Shown here: piece after piece, positions 1 through 7,611 of the stretch
Layout: each line of letters starts with the position of its first letter
Position numbering within the stretch: position 1 is the first letter of the stretch
Virus record (IMG/VR): IMGVR_UViG_3300003323_000304
Coordinates: 1 to 25,396 of that record
From: a virus
Reading direction: 5' to 3' (one strand)
Length of the DNA stretch: 25,396 nt
Notes under the pieces: generated by a model
What the model saw: the letters and a program-made list of their open reading frames with translations, nothing else
Told to the model about the DNA's origin: nothing
Database searches by the model: none
Position numbers and translations under genes: made by a program

Positions 1-1296
1 ATCTGGAACAACGCCTGGCAGGAGAACGAACTCGACACCCGCCAGTCGCTCGTCTTCCGGTCGCTGATGGTCCACGGCCGCGGCATCCTGTCGGTGTTCC
101 CGAACGTCGACGACCGCGAGCGGCCGATCATCCGGCCCGAGTCGGTGGAGCGCGTGTGGATCGAGCCCGACCCGGAGGACCCGTTCTCGACCGAGTGGTC
201 CGTGAAGCGGTTCTCGATCGAGACGGGCGCGACGAACGCGTTCGTGCTGCCCGAGGGCATGTCCCGCTCGAAGACCGTCGTCGTCGTCTACGACGACACC
301 TCGTGGATGCGCTTCGAGCACGACGGCGCCATCGGGACCGCGTCGGCCGAAATGCTGCAGTTCGGCGGCTGGGAAATGACGAAGGAGGGCGAGCACAACC
401 TCGGCGGGAACCCGATGGTCGCCATCGACTTCCTGCCCGACCTCGACGGCCGTCCGTGGTCCCCGATCGACGCGCTCATGGCGCAGCAGGACGCGATCAA
501 CACGATCCGGTTCAACACGCTGCTGGCGATGCAGTTCGCGGCGTTCCGGCAGCGCATCGTGACCGGCTTCGATCCGCGCATCACGGACCGCGACGGGAAC
601 GTGCTCTACAAGACCGACGAGCACGGCGTCCCGCTGCTCGACGCGAACGGGAATCAAATCCCGATGATCTCGTCGCCCGGGTCCGTCGGCGTCGACCGGC
701 TGCTCGCGTTCCCCGGCGACGCGACGAAGGTCTTCGACCTGCAGGAGTCGAACCTCGCGAACTACATCACGGTCCTGGACTCGTTCCTGACGACGTTCTT
801 CGCGACCGCGCAGATCCCGCCGCAGTACCTGCTCTCGAAGATGGCGAACCTCTCCGGCGACGCCCTCGCCGCCGCGGAGTCGACCCTCGCTTCGCTCGTC
901 AAGCAACTGCAGCTCGCGTGCGGCGAGGGCGTCGAGAAGGCGCTCCGGCTCGCGTGGAAGGGCATGGGGAAGTCCGAGCGGTTCGCGCCGTCGGCAGAGG
1001 TGAACTGGGGCGACCGCGAGGCGCGCTCGTTCTCCGCCACGGCCGACGCGATCACGAAGCTGATCTCGGTCGGGTTCCCGCACCGCGAGGCGTTCCAGAT
1101 GCTGCCCGGCATGACGGCGCAGCGGCTGAACGGCGTCATGGTCGGCTACCAGGAAGAGCAGGACGAGAAGAACCTCGTCGCGCTCTCGCTGCGCAACTTC
1201 AACGACACGACCGATCTCCCGCCCGCGGGGTCGTCGTCGGAGACGCGCGCGATCGAGCCGGCGCCGGCCCCTGACGCCGGCGCGACGGGCGCCTGA
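1..1296 (+). CDS. Phage portal protein (5' truncated by window edge)
   Basis: Portal proteins form the dodecameric ring at the capsid vertex through which DNA is packaged and to which the neck attaches. The frame is open from base 1 and reads IWNNAWQENELDTRQSLVF before the first internal Met at 67, so that Met is not the true start and the N-terminus lies outside the window. The 431 visible residues show the SPP1 gp6-like portal pattern: an early strand segment (GRGILSVFPN), a central PWSPIDALMAQQDAINTIR helix, and the stretch DSFLTTFFATAQIPPQYLL followed by SGDALAAAESTLASLVKQ, which is typical of the stem and crown helices. The C-terminal tail is acidic and Ala/Pro-rich. The next gene, a MuF-like protein, starts 2 nt downstream, which is the classical portal-MuF-scaffold-capsid order. 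Family assignment is from motif memory and is confident; the exact subfamily is not. Confidence 0.92.
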   Translation: MWNNAWQENELDTRQSLVFRSLMVHGRGILSVFPNVDDRERPIIRPESVERVWIEPDPEDPFSTEWSVKRFSIETGATNAFVLPEGMSRSKTVVVVYDDTSWMRFEHDGAIGTASAEMLQFGGWEMTKEGEHNLGGNPMVAIDFLPDLDGRPWSPIDALMAQQDAINTIRFNTLLAMQFAAFRQRIVTGFDPRITDRDGNVLYKTDEHGVPLLDANGNQIPMISSPGSVGVDRLLAFPGDATKVFDLQESNLANYITVLDSFLTTFFATAQIPPQYLLSKMANLSGDALAAAESTLASLVKQLQLACGEGVEKALRLAWKGMGKSERFAPSAEVNWGDREARSFSATADAITKLISVGFPHREAFQMLPGMTAQRLNGVMVGYQEEQDEKNLVALSLRNFNDTTDLPPAGSSSETRAIEPAPAPDAGATGA

Positions 1297-1298
1297 CC

Positions 1299-2597
1299 GT
1301 GGCGCTGCCGCAGGCCGCGGTCGCGCACTACCAGCAGCAGCAGCTCATCACGGCCGCGGCAGCCGCCGACGCCGGCGCGATGTGGTCGACCGTCGGGGAG
1401 GACTTCGACGAGGGCTACGCGATGATCGCGGCGGACCTGTTCGCGCGCGTCACGACGGCGCAGACGATGGCGGCGAGCTCGGGGGTGCGGGACTTCCCCG
1501 AGATCCTCGACGAGCAGGGGATCGACGCGACGCAGACGATGACGATCAACCCGGCCCGGTTCGCCGGCGGCACGCCGGACTCGCGGCCGCTCGAAGGGCT
1601 GCTGCGGGGCACGGTCGTGCAGGCAAAGGACGCCGTGCTCGTCGGCGCCACGGTCGCGGAGGCCCTGAAGACCTCCCGCACGTGGCTGCAGCGTCGCGTC
1701 ATGGACGTTGTACGGGACGCGGACCGGCAGGCGATGCAGGGGTCCTTCGCGACGACGAAGGTCGTCACAACGTGGACTCGGATGCTCAACCCGCCCTCGT
1801 GCAAGTTCTGCGCCATGCTGGCCGGGAAGGTGTTCCGCTGGAACGAGGGGTTCCGGGCGCACACCGGCTGCGACTGCCGGCACGTGCCGACGGCAGAGGT
1901 CGTCGGTCGCGATCTCACCACCGACCCCTATCGCTACTTCGAGAGCCTCGCCCCCGCCGAGCAGGACCGGGTCTTCGGGAAGAACGACGCGCAGGCGCTC
2001 CGCGACGGCGGCGACGTCTACCGGATCGTGAACACCCGGTTCCGGGGCCTGTCCGACGACGCCGTGAAGCTGAACGGCTCCCGCCGCGGCTGGCAGTCGC
2101 GCAGGTGGGACGCCCCCTCGAAGATGACCGTCGACGCGGTCTACGAAGCCGCCGGCGCCGACCGGGCGCTCGCGCGGAAGCTGCTCGACGAGAACGGGTT
2201 CGTGACCGGCCCGCAGCTTGGGGGCGGCAACCTCGCCGGCAACACCCCGGGCGGCATGTTCGGCGACCTCGCCGCCGGCGCGATGGGTCGCGGCGGCACC
2301 CGGCGCGGCGCCACCGAGGCGTACCGCCGCGCGGTCCGCACCGGCGAGCGAGACGTTACCGACCCGGCGACGCAGACCGCGGCCGAGCGGCGGCTACAGC
2401 AGTCCGTCCTGCGGAAGCGGGCAGCCGACGCGGGCCGGAACCCGTTCACCCCGAACCGTCCCCTGACGCCGGCGCAGAAGGCGCTCGTCGACCGGGACTA
2501 CGCGAGGCAGCTCGACCGCATCGACGACGCCTCGAACGACAACCGCGAGCGGGCCATGCTCGCGGAGCTGGCGCGACGCCTCGGCGTCCGCCGCTGA
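1299..2597 (+). CDS. MuF-like minor head / capsid morphogenesis protein
   Basis: This is a 432-aa protein with a GTG start 2 nt after the portal stop, so it is probably translationally coupled. The centre carries a Cys/His signature: C168-x2-C171 followed by AMLAGKVF, then H188-x2-C191-x-C193-x-H195 (AHTGCDCRHVP). This pattern is the core of SPP1 gp7/Mu F-type minor head proteins, in which the Cys/His cluster probably binds metal. In actinophages such proteins are often annotated as capsid maturation protease or MuF-like fusion, but I see no protease triad that I could assign. The N-terminal half is helical and Ala/Gln-rich. The C-terminal part (about residues 300-432) is Gly/Arg-rich and then helical, with no recognisable toxin domain. 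Its role is inferred to be in head assembly or DNA injection, attached to the portal. Confidence 0.82.
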   Translation: MALPQAAVAHYQQQQLITAAAAADAGAMWSTVGEDFDEGYAMIAADLFARVTTAQTMAASSGVRDFPEILDEQGIDATQTMTINPARFAGGTPDSRPLEGLLRGTVVQAKDAVLVGATVAEALKTSRTWLQRRVMDVVRDADRQAMQGSFATTKVVTTWTRMLNPPSCKFCAMLAGKVFRWNEGFRAHTGCDCRHVPTAEVVGRDLTTDPYRYFESLAPAEQDRVFGKNDAQALRDGGDVYRIVNTRFRGLSDDAVKLNGSRRGWQSRRWDAPSKMTVDAVYEAAGADRALARKLLDENGFVTGPQLGGGNLAGNTPGGMFGDLAAGAMGRGGTRRGATEAYRRAVRTGERDVTDPATQTAAERRLQQSVLRKRAADAGRNPFTPNRPLTPAQKALVDRDYARQLDRIDDASNDNRERAMLAELARRLGVRR

Positions 2598-2604
2598 CCA
2601 GACC

Positions 2605-2627
2605 CCCGCCGGCACCCTGCCGGCGGG
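2605..2627 (+). other. Perfect 10-bp stem, 3-nt loop hairpin before scaffold gene
   Basis: CCCGCCGGCA and TGCCGGCGGG pair perfectly around a CCC loop, only 8 nt after the MuF stop. A second 6-bp hairpin (CCCGGC/GCCGGG, 2636-2650) follows and ends right at the scaffold ribosome binding site (GGAAGGA, 2651-2657). There is no T-run, so this is not a standard intrinsic terminator. An RNA processing or mRNA-stabilising element, or an attenuator separating portal from scaffold/capsid expression, is more likely. Confidence 0.6.
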
Positions 2628-2664
2628 TCACCGATCCCGGCCGTGCCGGGGGAAGGACACCACC

Positions 2665-3441
2665 ATGTCGAAGAACAGCACGCAGGCGACCACCTTCGGG
2701 CGCATCCCGTTCTCGGCCGACCCGTTCGGCCTGACCCTGGGGCAGCAGCCCTCGCTCGGCTTCCGGCCGCGCCTCCGCTTCGAGGGCGAGCCCGGCGCCG
2801 GCGCAGGTGCCGGCGGATCCGGCGGGGCCGGCGGAGAGGGCGGCGCGGGCGGTGCCGGCGCGGGCGCGGGCGGCGCGGCCGCGGGCGCCGGCGAGGGCGG
2901 CGAGGGCGGCGAGCAGCTCGGCGCCGCCGGCGTCCGAGCGATGGAGCGGGCGAAGACCGAGCGCAACGAGGCCCGCGCCTCGCTGAAGGAGTTCACCGAC
3001 CTGGGGCTGACCCCGGCGGAGGTCCGCGCGCTCGTCGAGAAGAACGACCCGAAGAACCCGGAGCGCGTCGCCCGCGAGGCGACCCGCGCCGCTGAGGCAG
3101 CCGCGAACGAGCGCGTCTCGACCGTGCTCCGCACTTCGGCGCTGACCAGCGCCGCCGCCGCCGCGAACTTCGCGAACCCGGACGACGCGCTCCGGTTCCT
3201 GGACGCCGACGCCGTGAAGGGCCTCGACGTCGACCTGGAGAAGCTCGCCGCCGACCCGGCGAAGGCGAAGGCGCTCGTCGAGGGGCTGGCGAAGGATCGC
3301 CCGTACCTCGTCAAGAACTCGACTGGCAGTGCCCGCGACGCGGGCATCGGCAGCCGGGGCTCGGGCAGCACGCCCGAGCCGACCCCGGGCCTCGGACGGC
3401 TCTCCGCGGCGTACGCCGCGCGGAACCCCGAGAACCGGTAG
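2665..3441 (+). CDS. Capsid scaffolding protein
   Basis: This 258-aa protein lies directly upstream of the major capsid gene and has the layout of a phage scaffold, which assembles inside the procapsid and is later lost. Its N-terminus (residues 1-40) is followed by a long Gly/Ala/Glu low-complexity linker (about 42-90). A charged helical segment (about 91-215) then contains AMERAKTERNEARASLKEF and repeated Ala/Glu helices suited to coiled-coil dimers. The C-terminus is basic and Gly/Ser/Pro-rich (GSRGSGSTPEP), and such tails in scaffolds usually bind the capsid protein. The ATG has a good ribosome binding site, GGAAGGA, 7 nt upstream. The call rests on position and composition rather than on a sequence signature, because scaffolds diverge quickly. 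Confidence 0.78.
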   Translation: MSKNSTQATTFGRIPFSADPFGLTLGQQPSLGFRPRLRFEGEPGAGAGAGGSGGAGGEGGAGGAGAGAGGAAAGAGEGGEGGEQLGAAGVRAMERAKTERNEARASLKEFTDLGLTPAEVRALVEKNDPKNPERVAREATRAAEAAANERVSTVLRTSALTSAAAAANFANPDDALRFLDADAVKGLDVDLEKLAADPAKAKALVEGLAKDRPYLVKNSTGSARDAGIGSRGSGSTPEPTPGLGRLSAAYAARNPENR

Positions 3442-3507
3442 CACCACCCCCAACACACGCGCCGTCCGGCAGATCGCCGGCGGCACCTCACAGAAGGGCC
3501 ATCTCAC

Positions 3508-4464
3508 ATGGCAGTCACTCTCGCGCAGGCAGCCGTTCTGTCGAACGACGACCTGCAGCGCGGCGTCCTGGAGACGTTCGTGCAGGAGTCCTCGATCCTC
3601 GACCGCATCCCCCTGATGCCGATCGAGGGCAACGCGTACGCGTACAACAAGGAGGCCACGCTCCCGGGCGTCGCGTTCCGTGCTGTGAACGAGGCGTACA
3701 CCGAGAGCACGGGCACGGTCGTGCAGGCGACCGAGTCGCTCGTGATCCTCGGTGGCGACGCCGACGTCGACCGGTTCCTCGTGCAGACGCGCGGCAACCT
3801 GAACGACCAGCGCGCGATCCAGACCCGCATGAAGGTGAAGGCCGCGTCCTACAAGTTCCAGGACGCGTTCTTCAACGGCGACGTGACCGTCGACCCGAAG
3901 GGGTTCGACGGCCTGAAGAAGCGCCTCGTCGGCTCGCAGGTGATCGACGCCGGCGAGAACGGGATCCCGATCGTCGGCAACGGCGGCACCGACACGCACA
4001 CGTTCTTTGACCGCCTCGACGACCTGACCGCGGCCGTGCCCGGTGTCAGCGCGTCGAACGCGGTCTACTACGCGAACGCCGGCGTGCTCGCGAAGATCCG
4101 CTCGGCGGGTCGTCGCATCGGCGGCGCCGAGACGGTCCGCGAGGACACCACGCAGAAGCGCGTGCTGACCTGGAACGGCATCCCGGTGCTGGACCCGGGC
4201 AACGACGCGGCCGGGAACCCGATCCTGCCCGCCACCGAGACGCAGGGCTCGGGCACGAACACCAGCTCGATCTACCTCGTGAAGTGGGGTCAGGACGAGT
4301 CCGACGGCGGCGTCACCGGCCTGACGAACGGCGGCGTGTCCGTCCGTGACCTCGGCGAGATCGACGCGAAGCCGGTGTTCCGCACCCGCCTGGAGTTCTA
4401 CTGCGGCCTGGCGACCTTCGGCGGCAAGGCCGCAGCTCGCCTCCGCGGCGTCGCCGCCGCCTGA
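3508..4464 (+). CDS. Major capsid protein (HK97 fold)
   Basis: This 318-aa protein matches the size and pattern of HK97-fold major capsid proteins without a large delta domain. The N-terminal helix reads SNDDLQRGVLETFVQESSI, followed by DRIPLMPIEGNAYAYNKEA. The E-loop region follows, then a spine-helix-like segment with DVDRFLVQTRGN and KFQDAFFNGD. The A-domain follows, with YYANAGVLAKIRSAGRRIG and the strand TWNGIPVLDPGND. The C-terminus (FRTRLEFYCGLATFGGKAA) is the usual P-loop/strand ending. The ATG has an AGAAGGG site about 9 nt upstream. The gene follows the scaffold and precedes head-completion genes. High expression is expected, and the gap in front is short (66 nt) without an obvious promoter. 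Confidence 0.93.
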   Translation: MAVTLAQAAVLSNDDLQRGVLETFVQESSILDRIPLMPIEGNAYAYNKEATLPGVAFRAVNEAYTESTGTVVQATESLVILGGDADVDRFLVQTRGNLNDQRAIQTRMKVKAASYKFQDAFFNGDVTVDPKGFDGLKKRLVGSQVIDAGENGIPIVGNGGTDTHTFFDRLDDLTAAVPGVSASNAVYYANAGVLAKIRSAGRRIGGAETVREDTTQKRVLTWNGIPVLDPGNDAAGNPILPATETQGSGTNTSSIYLVKWGQDESDGGVTGLTNGGVSVRDLGEIDAKPVFRTRLEFYCGLATFGGKAAARLRGVAAA

Positions 4465-4508
4465 TCGTCAACCACCGAGCAACGAACCCAGACAAGGAGA
4501 ACCCGCTC

Positions 4509-4982
4509 ATGGCAGACACGAAGAGCACCACCGACGCCGGCGCGAGCAACGACGGCGCAACGAACGAGGACCAGACGGCGACCGCTCCGGCGACCGCCGA
4601 GAAGGCCCCCGTCGTCGGCGCCGCCGACGCCCCCGTGGCGGTCGCGACCGTCGACACCTCGAAGGCCGGGCGCAAGGCGTCCGACACGAAGGGGACGACC
4701 CTCGACTCGGACGTGACGAAGCCCGCCACGACGAAGCCGGGTGACGGCCCCGCCGACACCACGAACCCGAACGAGGTCGCGTCGACCGTCATCGGGCAGC
4801 CGTCCGACGAGGCCCTCGCGGCCGGGACCGTGAACGCCGTCCGCAAGGTCGGCGAGATCGTCCCCCCGAAGGTCGAGTCCGGCCGGACCGAGCAGTACGA
4901 CGTGCGCGGCCCCGACGGGAAGCTCGTCACGGTGAAGCGCAACATCGACACGGGCGCGACCGAGCTCGTCTCGAAGAACTGA
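4509..4982 (+). CDS. Low-complexity protein next to capsid; possible head decoration
   Basis: This 157-aa hydrophilic protein sits between the major capsid and head-tail adaptor genes. Residues 1-105 are dominated by Thr, Ala, Asp, Lys and Pro with no hydrophobic core, so they are probably disordered. Residues 106-157 look foldable, with a small strand-rich segment (QYDVRGPDGKLVTVKRNID). A strong ribosome binding site (AAGGAG) lies 8 nt before the ATG, consistent with structural-level expression. The position is where many siphoviruses carry decoration or head-fibre proteins, but no family signature is seen, so that role is inference only. An alternative is an unstructured assembly factor. 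Confidence 0.8.
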   Translation: MADTKSTTDAGASNDGATNEDQTATAPATAEKAPVVGAADAPVAVATVDTSKAGRKASDTKGTTLDSDVTKPATTKPGDGPADTTNPNEVASTVIGQPSDEALAAGTVNAVRKVGEIVPPKVESGRTEQYDVRGPDGKLVTVKRNIDTGATELVSKN

Positions 4983-4998
4983 CAGGGAGGGCACGCTC

Positions 4999-5394
4999 AT
5001 GGAGAACCCCGCAGACGTCAACGCCGTGCGTGCCGTCGTCGAGCGTGCTCTCACTGCGGACGAAGCGCGTGTGTTGACCGGGTGGCTGGAGGTGGCGTGG
5101 CAGAAGCTGCTCCACGCCCTTCCGGCCATCCCGGCCCGCGTCGAGCTGCCGGACGAGCACCCGGCGCACCTGTCGGCCGAGATCGTCAAGATCGCCGTCG
5201 TCGCGATGGTCGAGCGCAAGCTCCGGAACCCCGACATGCTCCGATCGTGGAACGGCGACACGTCCGGCTTCACGATCGACTCGTCGGCATCGTCGGGGAC
5301 GATCTACGTCTCGCAGGCGGAACTCGACCTGCTGGCGGTCCGGGCCGTGCCCGGCGCCTCCGGCATGTACTCGATCCCTCTCGGGCGCCCCTGA
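4999..5394 (+). CDS. Head-tail adaptor (Gp19/Gp15/HK97 gp6-like connector)
   Basis: This 131-aa, largely helical protein has the N-terminal helix pair RAVVERALTADEARVLTGWL and then the pattern VERKLRNPDMLRSWNGDTS-GFTIDSS. That pattern is characteristic of the Gp19/Gp15/Gp42-type head-to-tail adaptors that dock under the portal ring and extend the DNA channel. A GGGAGGG site precedes the ATG by 8 nt. The stop codon overlaps the next start (TGATG, 5392-5396), giving translational coupling to the head closure gene. The gene order capsid, adaptor, closure, gp10-like, tail terminator supports the call. Confidence 0.85.
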   Translation: MENPADVNAVRAVVERALTADEARVLTGWLEVAWQKLLHALPAIPARVELPDEHPAHLSAEIVKIAVVAMVERKLRNPDMLRSWNGDTSGFTIDSSASSGTIYVSQAELDLLAVRAVPGASGMYSIPLGRP

Positions 5395-5801
5395 TGGTGT
5401 CCCCGACCTATGCCGCGATCGCACGTCGACGCGAAGAGGCCGGGATGATCGACACCTGCACGATCCGAGCCGTCGCCCGTGGCGTCGACCCGGACCCCGC
5501 GACCGGCCTCCCGCCGGCCTCGGCAGGTGTGATCTACGACGGACCCTGCGAGTTCGTCGCCGCGAACACGCAGGCGCGCAGCGTCGACTCTGCAGGGCGC
5601 GACGTCGTCGAGCAGGGCGCGGTGCTGAAGCTCCCGGTCGACGCTCCCGGATCGGACGCCGTGCGTGCCGGTCACATCGCGACCGTCCGCGTCGCAGCGC
5701 TCGACCATCGCACGATCGACGTCCGCGTCGTCGGCGACCACACGCAGACCTACGCGGCCTCGCGCCGCCTACCCGTGGAGGTGACCAGCCGTGTCCGATG
5801 A
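5394..5801 (+). CDS. Head closure / head-tail stopper protein (DUF6093-like)
   Basis: This is a 135-aa protein starting at the ATG that overlaps the adaptor stop codon. The frame is open farther upstream, but the overlap start is preferred because it fits the operon and removes an arginine-rich nonsense N-terminus. It begins VSPTYAAIARRREEAGMIDT, then CTIRAVARGVDPDPATGLPP, then a beta-rich body with GPCEFVA and TIDVRVVGDHT. The pattern of a short N-terminal helix and then a small barrel resembles DUF6093 proteins of actinophages, which sit where the SPP1 gp16-type stopper sits. Function as the stopper that closes the DNA channel is inferred from position and size. The start of the following gene lies inside its last codons. 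Confidence 0.8.
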   Translation: MVSPTYAAIARRREEAGMIDTCTIRAVARGVDPDPATGLPPASAGVIYDGPCEFVAANTQARSVDSAGRDVVEQGAVLKLPVDAPGSDAVRAGHIATVRVAALDHRTIDVRVVGDHTQTYAASRRLPVEVTSRVR

Positions 5802-6201
5802 CTTCCGGATCGATCTCTCCGAGTTCGACAAGGCGATCGTGCAGATGCGGCGCATCCCCGCCACGGCGAAGCCGCTCGTGCGGTCCGCCGTGCAGTTCAA
5901 CCTGCAACTGGTCAAGGCCGCTTGGCGGTCGAAGCTGGAAGGCGACCCGATGGCGCCGCGCTCGCCGTACTCGATCAGCTACGACACCACCGTGTCGGGG
6001 AACGAGATCCGCGGCGAGGTCGGCGCGAACAAGGGCACCGGGCAGCAGGGCGGCGTCGTGCTGCTGAAGGAGTACGGCGCCCCGCGTCGCTCGCTCGGCG
6101 CACGAGGCTACGGGCTCGCGTCCCTGCAGGAGAACATCGACGACCTGGAGAACGGCATCGCGAAGGCGCTCGTGCAGGCTGCGAGCGTGAACGGATGGTG
6201 A
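5791..6201 (+). CDS. HK97 gp10-like neck / tail completion protein
   Basis: This 136-aa protein uses a GTG start overlapping the preceding stop by 11 nt, with GGAGG 9 nt upstream. It has the usual layout of gp10-like proteins: an N-terminal region with FDKAIVQMRRIPATAKPLV, a helix (VQFNLQLVKAAWRSKL), a small strand section DTTVSGNEIRGEVGANKG, and a C-terminal helix (SLQENIDDLENGIAKAL). These proteins act at the head-tail interface during tail completion. The last codons overlap the start of the tail terminator gene (ATGGTGA), so the two are probably coupled. Confidence 0.82.
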   Translation: MSDDFRIDLSEFDKAIVQMRRIPATAKPLVRSAVQFNLQLVKAAWRSKLEGDPMAPRSPYSISYDTTVSGNEIRGEVGANKGTGQQGGVVLLKEYGAPRRSLGARGYGLASLQENIDDLENGIAKALVQAASVNGW

Positions 6202-6659
6202 CCCCCGACCTGGAGGCTGCCGCCGAGCACCTCGAAGCCGTCGCGCTCCGCGAGCTGATCGGCTCCGACCCCCGACTGACCGGCCGTGTCGGCATCGGGA
6301 AGGCGCCGGAGCCGGTCGACGGAGACGCGATGCTCGCGCCGCCGTACGTCGTCATCTTCCGGTCCTACGACGACGACACCGCCGATCGGCTGACCGCCCC
6401 CGCTGTGAAGCGGCGACCCTCGTTCAACGTGCACGCGACCTCGACGACCGCTCTCGGCGCCGACGACGTGCTCGGGTGGGTCGACGCGCTGCTGCGCCCC
6501 GGATCCATGAAGCGAGGCGTGACCCTGGCCGTGCCGGGTCGCCGCTGCAAGCCGATCCGGCGCCTGGAGCGCCCGGGCACCGAAGAGGACGACACCGTCC
6601 GCCCGTCCGTGTGGACCGCGATCGCGGTCTACGCGTTCGAGTCCTACCCCCTGACCTGA
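6195..6659 (+). CDS. Tail terminator protein
   Basis: This 154-aa protein starts at an ATG overlapping the gp10-like stop codon; the adjacent GTG at 6198 is an alternative start. Size, alpha/beta pattern and position between the gp10-like and major tail genes match lambda gpU/SPP1 gp17-type tail terminators, which form the ring that caps the tail tube and joins it to the head. Visible features are an N-terminal helix (LEAAAEHLEAVALRELI), a central beta strand (PYVVIFRSYDD), a helix (DDVLGWVDALLRPGS) and a final strand (WTAIAVYAFESYPLT). The call rests mainly on synteny, because these proteins are poorly conserved. Confidence 0.75.
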   Translation: MVTPDLEAAAEHLEAVALRELIGSDPRLTGRVGIGKAPEPVDGDAMLAPPYVVIFRSYDDDTADRLTAPAVKRRPSFNVHATSTTALGADDVLGWVDALLRPGSMKRGVTLAVPGRRCKPIRRLERPGTEEDDTVRPSVWTAIAVYAFESYPLT

Positions 6660-6677
6660 TCCGAAGGAGATCACACC

Positions 6678-7022
6678 ATGCAGCAGAAGGACGACCTCGT
6701 GTCAGTCACGGTCGCCGGCGAAGACCGGCTGATCGAGATCCCCCGCGTCACCGCCGAACGGTGGCCCGAGAGGTACGTCGCCGCGACGACGGAGGCCGGG
6801 AACCCGACCGCCGCCGCGCGCCGCGCAGCAGCCGCCACCGACGAGTCGTCGGTCGCGAAGGCCGCGCGGAAGAACTCGCGGAAGTCGACCTCGACGTCCG
6901 CGAAGACCCCGGCCGAGCTGCCGAGCTCGGGCGGAACGACGACCGGCACCGCCGGCGCCGAGAACACCCCCACGGACGCCGGGACCCCGGCGCCGACCTC
7001 CACTGAAGGGAACGGCGCATGA
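6678..7022 (+). CDS. Small protein with disordered tail before major tail gene
   Basis: This 114-aa protein has a strong ribosome binding site (GAAGGAG) before its ATG. The first 40 residues could fold (SVTVAGEDRLIEIPRVTAER then WPERYVAA). From about residue 41 it is Ala/Lys/Ser-rich and then a Thr/Gly/Pro/Ser tail. The stop overlaps the major tail protein start by 4 nt (ATGA), so translation of the two is coupled. I do not recognise the family. A neck or tail-tube accessory role is possible from position, but nothing in the sequence proves it. Its composition resembles the low-complexity protein beside the capsid gene, although I see no clear homology. Confidence 0.75.
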   Translation: MQQKDDLVSVTVAGEDRLIEIPRVTAERWPERYVAATTEAGNPTAAARRAAAATDESSVAKAARKNSRKSTSTSAKTPAELPSSGGTTTGTAGAENTPTDAGTPAPTSTEGNGA

Positions 7023-7519
7023 CGCGCGAACTGATCCTCCCGGACAACGTCGACACCGACGGCAACCTGACGCTGCTCGCGGCGCCGAAGGCGCTGCTGA
7101 CGACGTGGCCCCCGACGCTCGCGGACCTGTCGAAGTTCGAGGACGTCACCTACTCGCTGACGACCGACGGCTGGAACCACACGAAGTCGCAGGAGGACAC
7201 CACCGACGAGCGCCTGACGCTGCGCCAGGTGCTCGGCGGCTTCGGCAAGGTCACGCACACGATCGAGATCACGTACTTTTACGGGACCGAGGACGACGTC
7301 GTCGACCCGCTGGTGATCGAGGGGCAGGAGATCGTCATCCTGGCGCGCTACGCGACGCCGTGGGAGAAGGACTTCAGCGCTACCGACCTGTGGGACGTGT
7401 TCTCGATGGTCGCCGGCACGAAGCGCCGCTCGGCGCCGGCAGCGAACGGCAAGTTCACGAAGGTGCAGGCGCTGAAGCCGCGTCGCGAGGTGCTCGAAGA
7501 CCTCGCGCTCGCGGCCTGA
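7019..7519 (+). CDS. Major tail (tube) protein
   Basis: This 166-aa protein is in the expected place between the tail terminator and the tail assembly chaperones. The N-terminus (ELILPDNVDTDGNLTLLAAP then TTWPPTLADLSKFEDVTYSL) and the strand-helix-strand pattern with VTHTIEITYFYG and EGQEIVILARYATPW fit the small tail tube protein fold of actinobacterial siphoviruses. A C-terminal strand (GKFTKVQALKPRREVLEDLA) is typical of the subunit edge. The ATG overlaps the previous stop. A strong hairpin without a T-run follows the stop. The protein lacks an added Ig-like domain, so the tail surface would be plain. Confidence 0.85.
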   Translation: MTRELILPDNVDTDGNLTLLAAPKALLTTWPPTLADLSKFEDVTYSLTTDGWNHTKSQEDTTDERLTLRQVLGGFGKVTHTIEITYFYGTEDDVVDPLVIEGQEIVILARYATPWEKDFSATDLWDVFSMVAGTKRRSAPAANGKFTKVQALKPRREVLEDLALAA

Positions 7520-7537
7520 CGCCGTACGATCGTGCAC

Positions 7538-7574
7538 GTGCGGGCGGCAGTCCCCCCGGAGCTGCCGCCCGCAC
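7538..7574 (+). other. Perfect 13-bp stem-loop after the major tail gene
   Basis: GTGCGGGCGGCAG (7538-7550) pairs with CTGCCGCCCGCAC (7562-7574) around an 11-nt loop, 18 nt after the tail tube stop codon. No T-run follows. It fills most of the 92-nt gap before the chaperone gene. I infer a transcript-processing, stabilising or partial termination element that would favour high tube protein levels over downstream products. Confidence 0.68.
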
Positions 7575-7611
7575 CCCACAGAATCCGGGACGATCCGGGG
7601 AGGATCACAGC

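Noticed and set aside
1146-1883. Minus-strand frames over the MuF-like gene
   Set aside because: Shadow frames; the + strand protein has the MuF Cys/His signature.
4509-4982. Possible Rho-like or DNA-binding N-terminal domain in the capsid-adjacent protein
   Set aside because: The segment is low complexity with no conserved residues supporting a named domain.
7105-7611. Long N-terminal extension of the tail chaperone frame
   Set aside because: It overlaps the whole tube gene in another frame; the GGGGAGGA site fixes the start at 7612.
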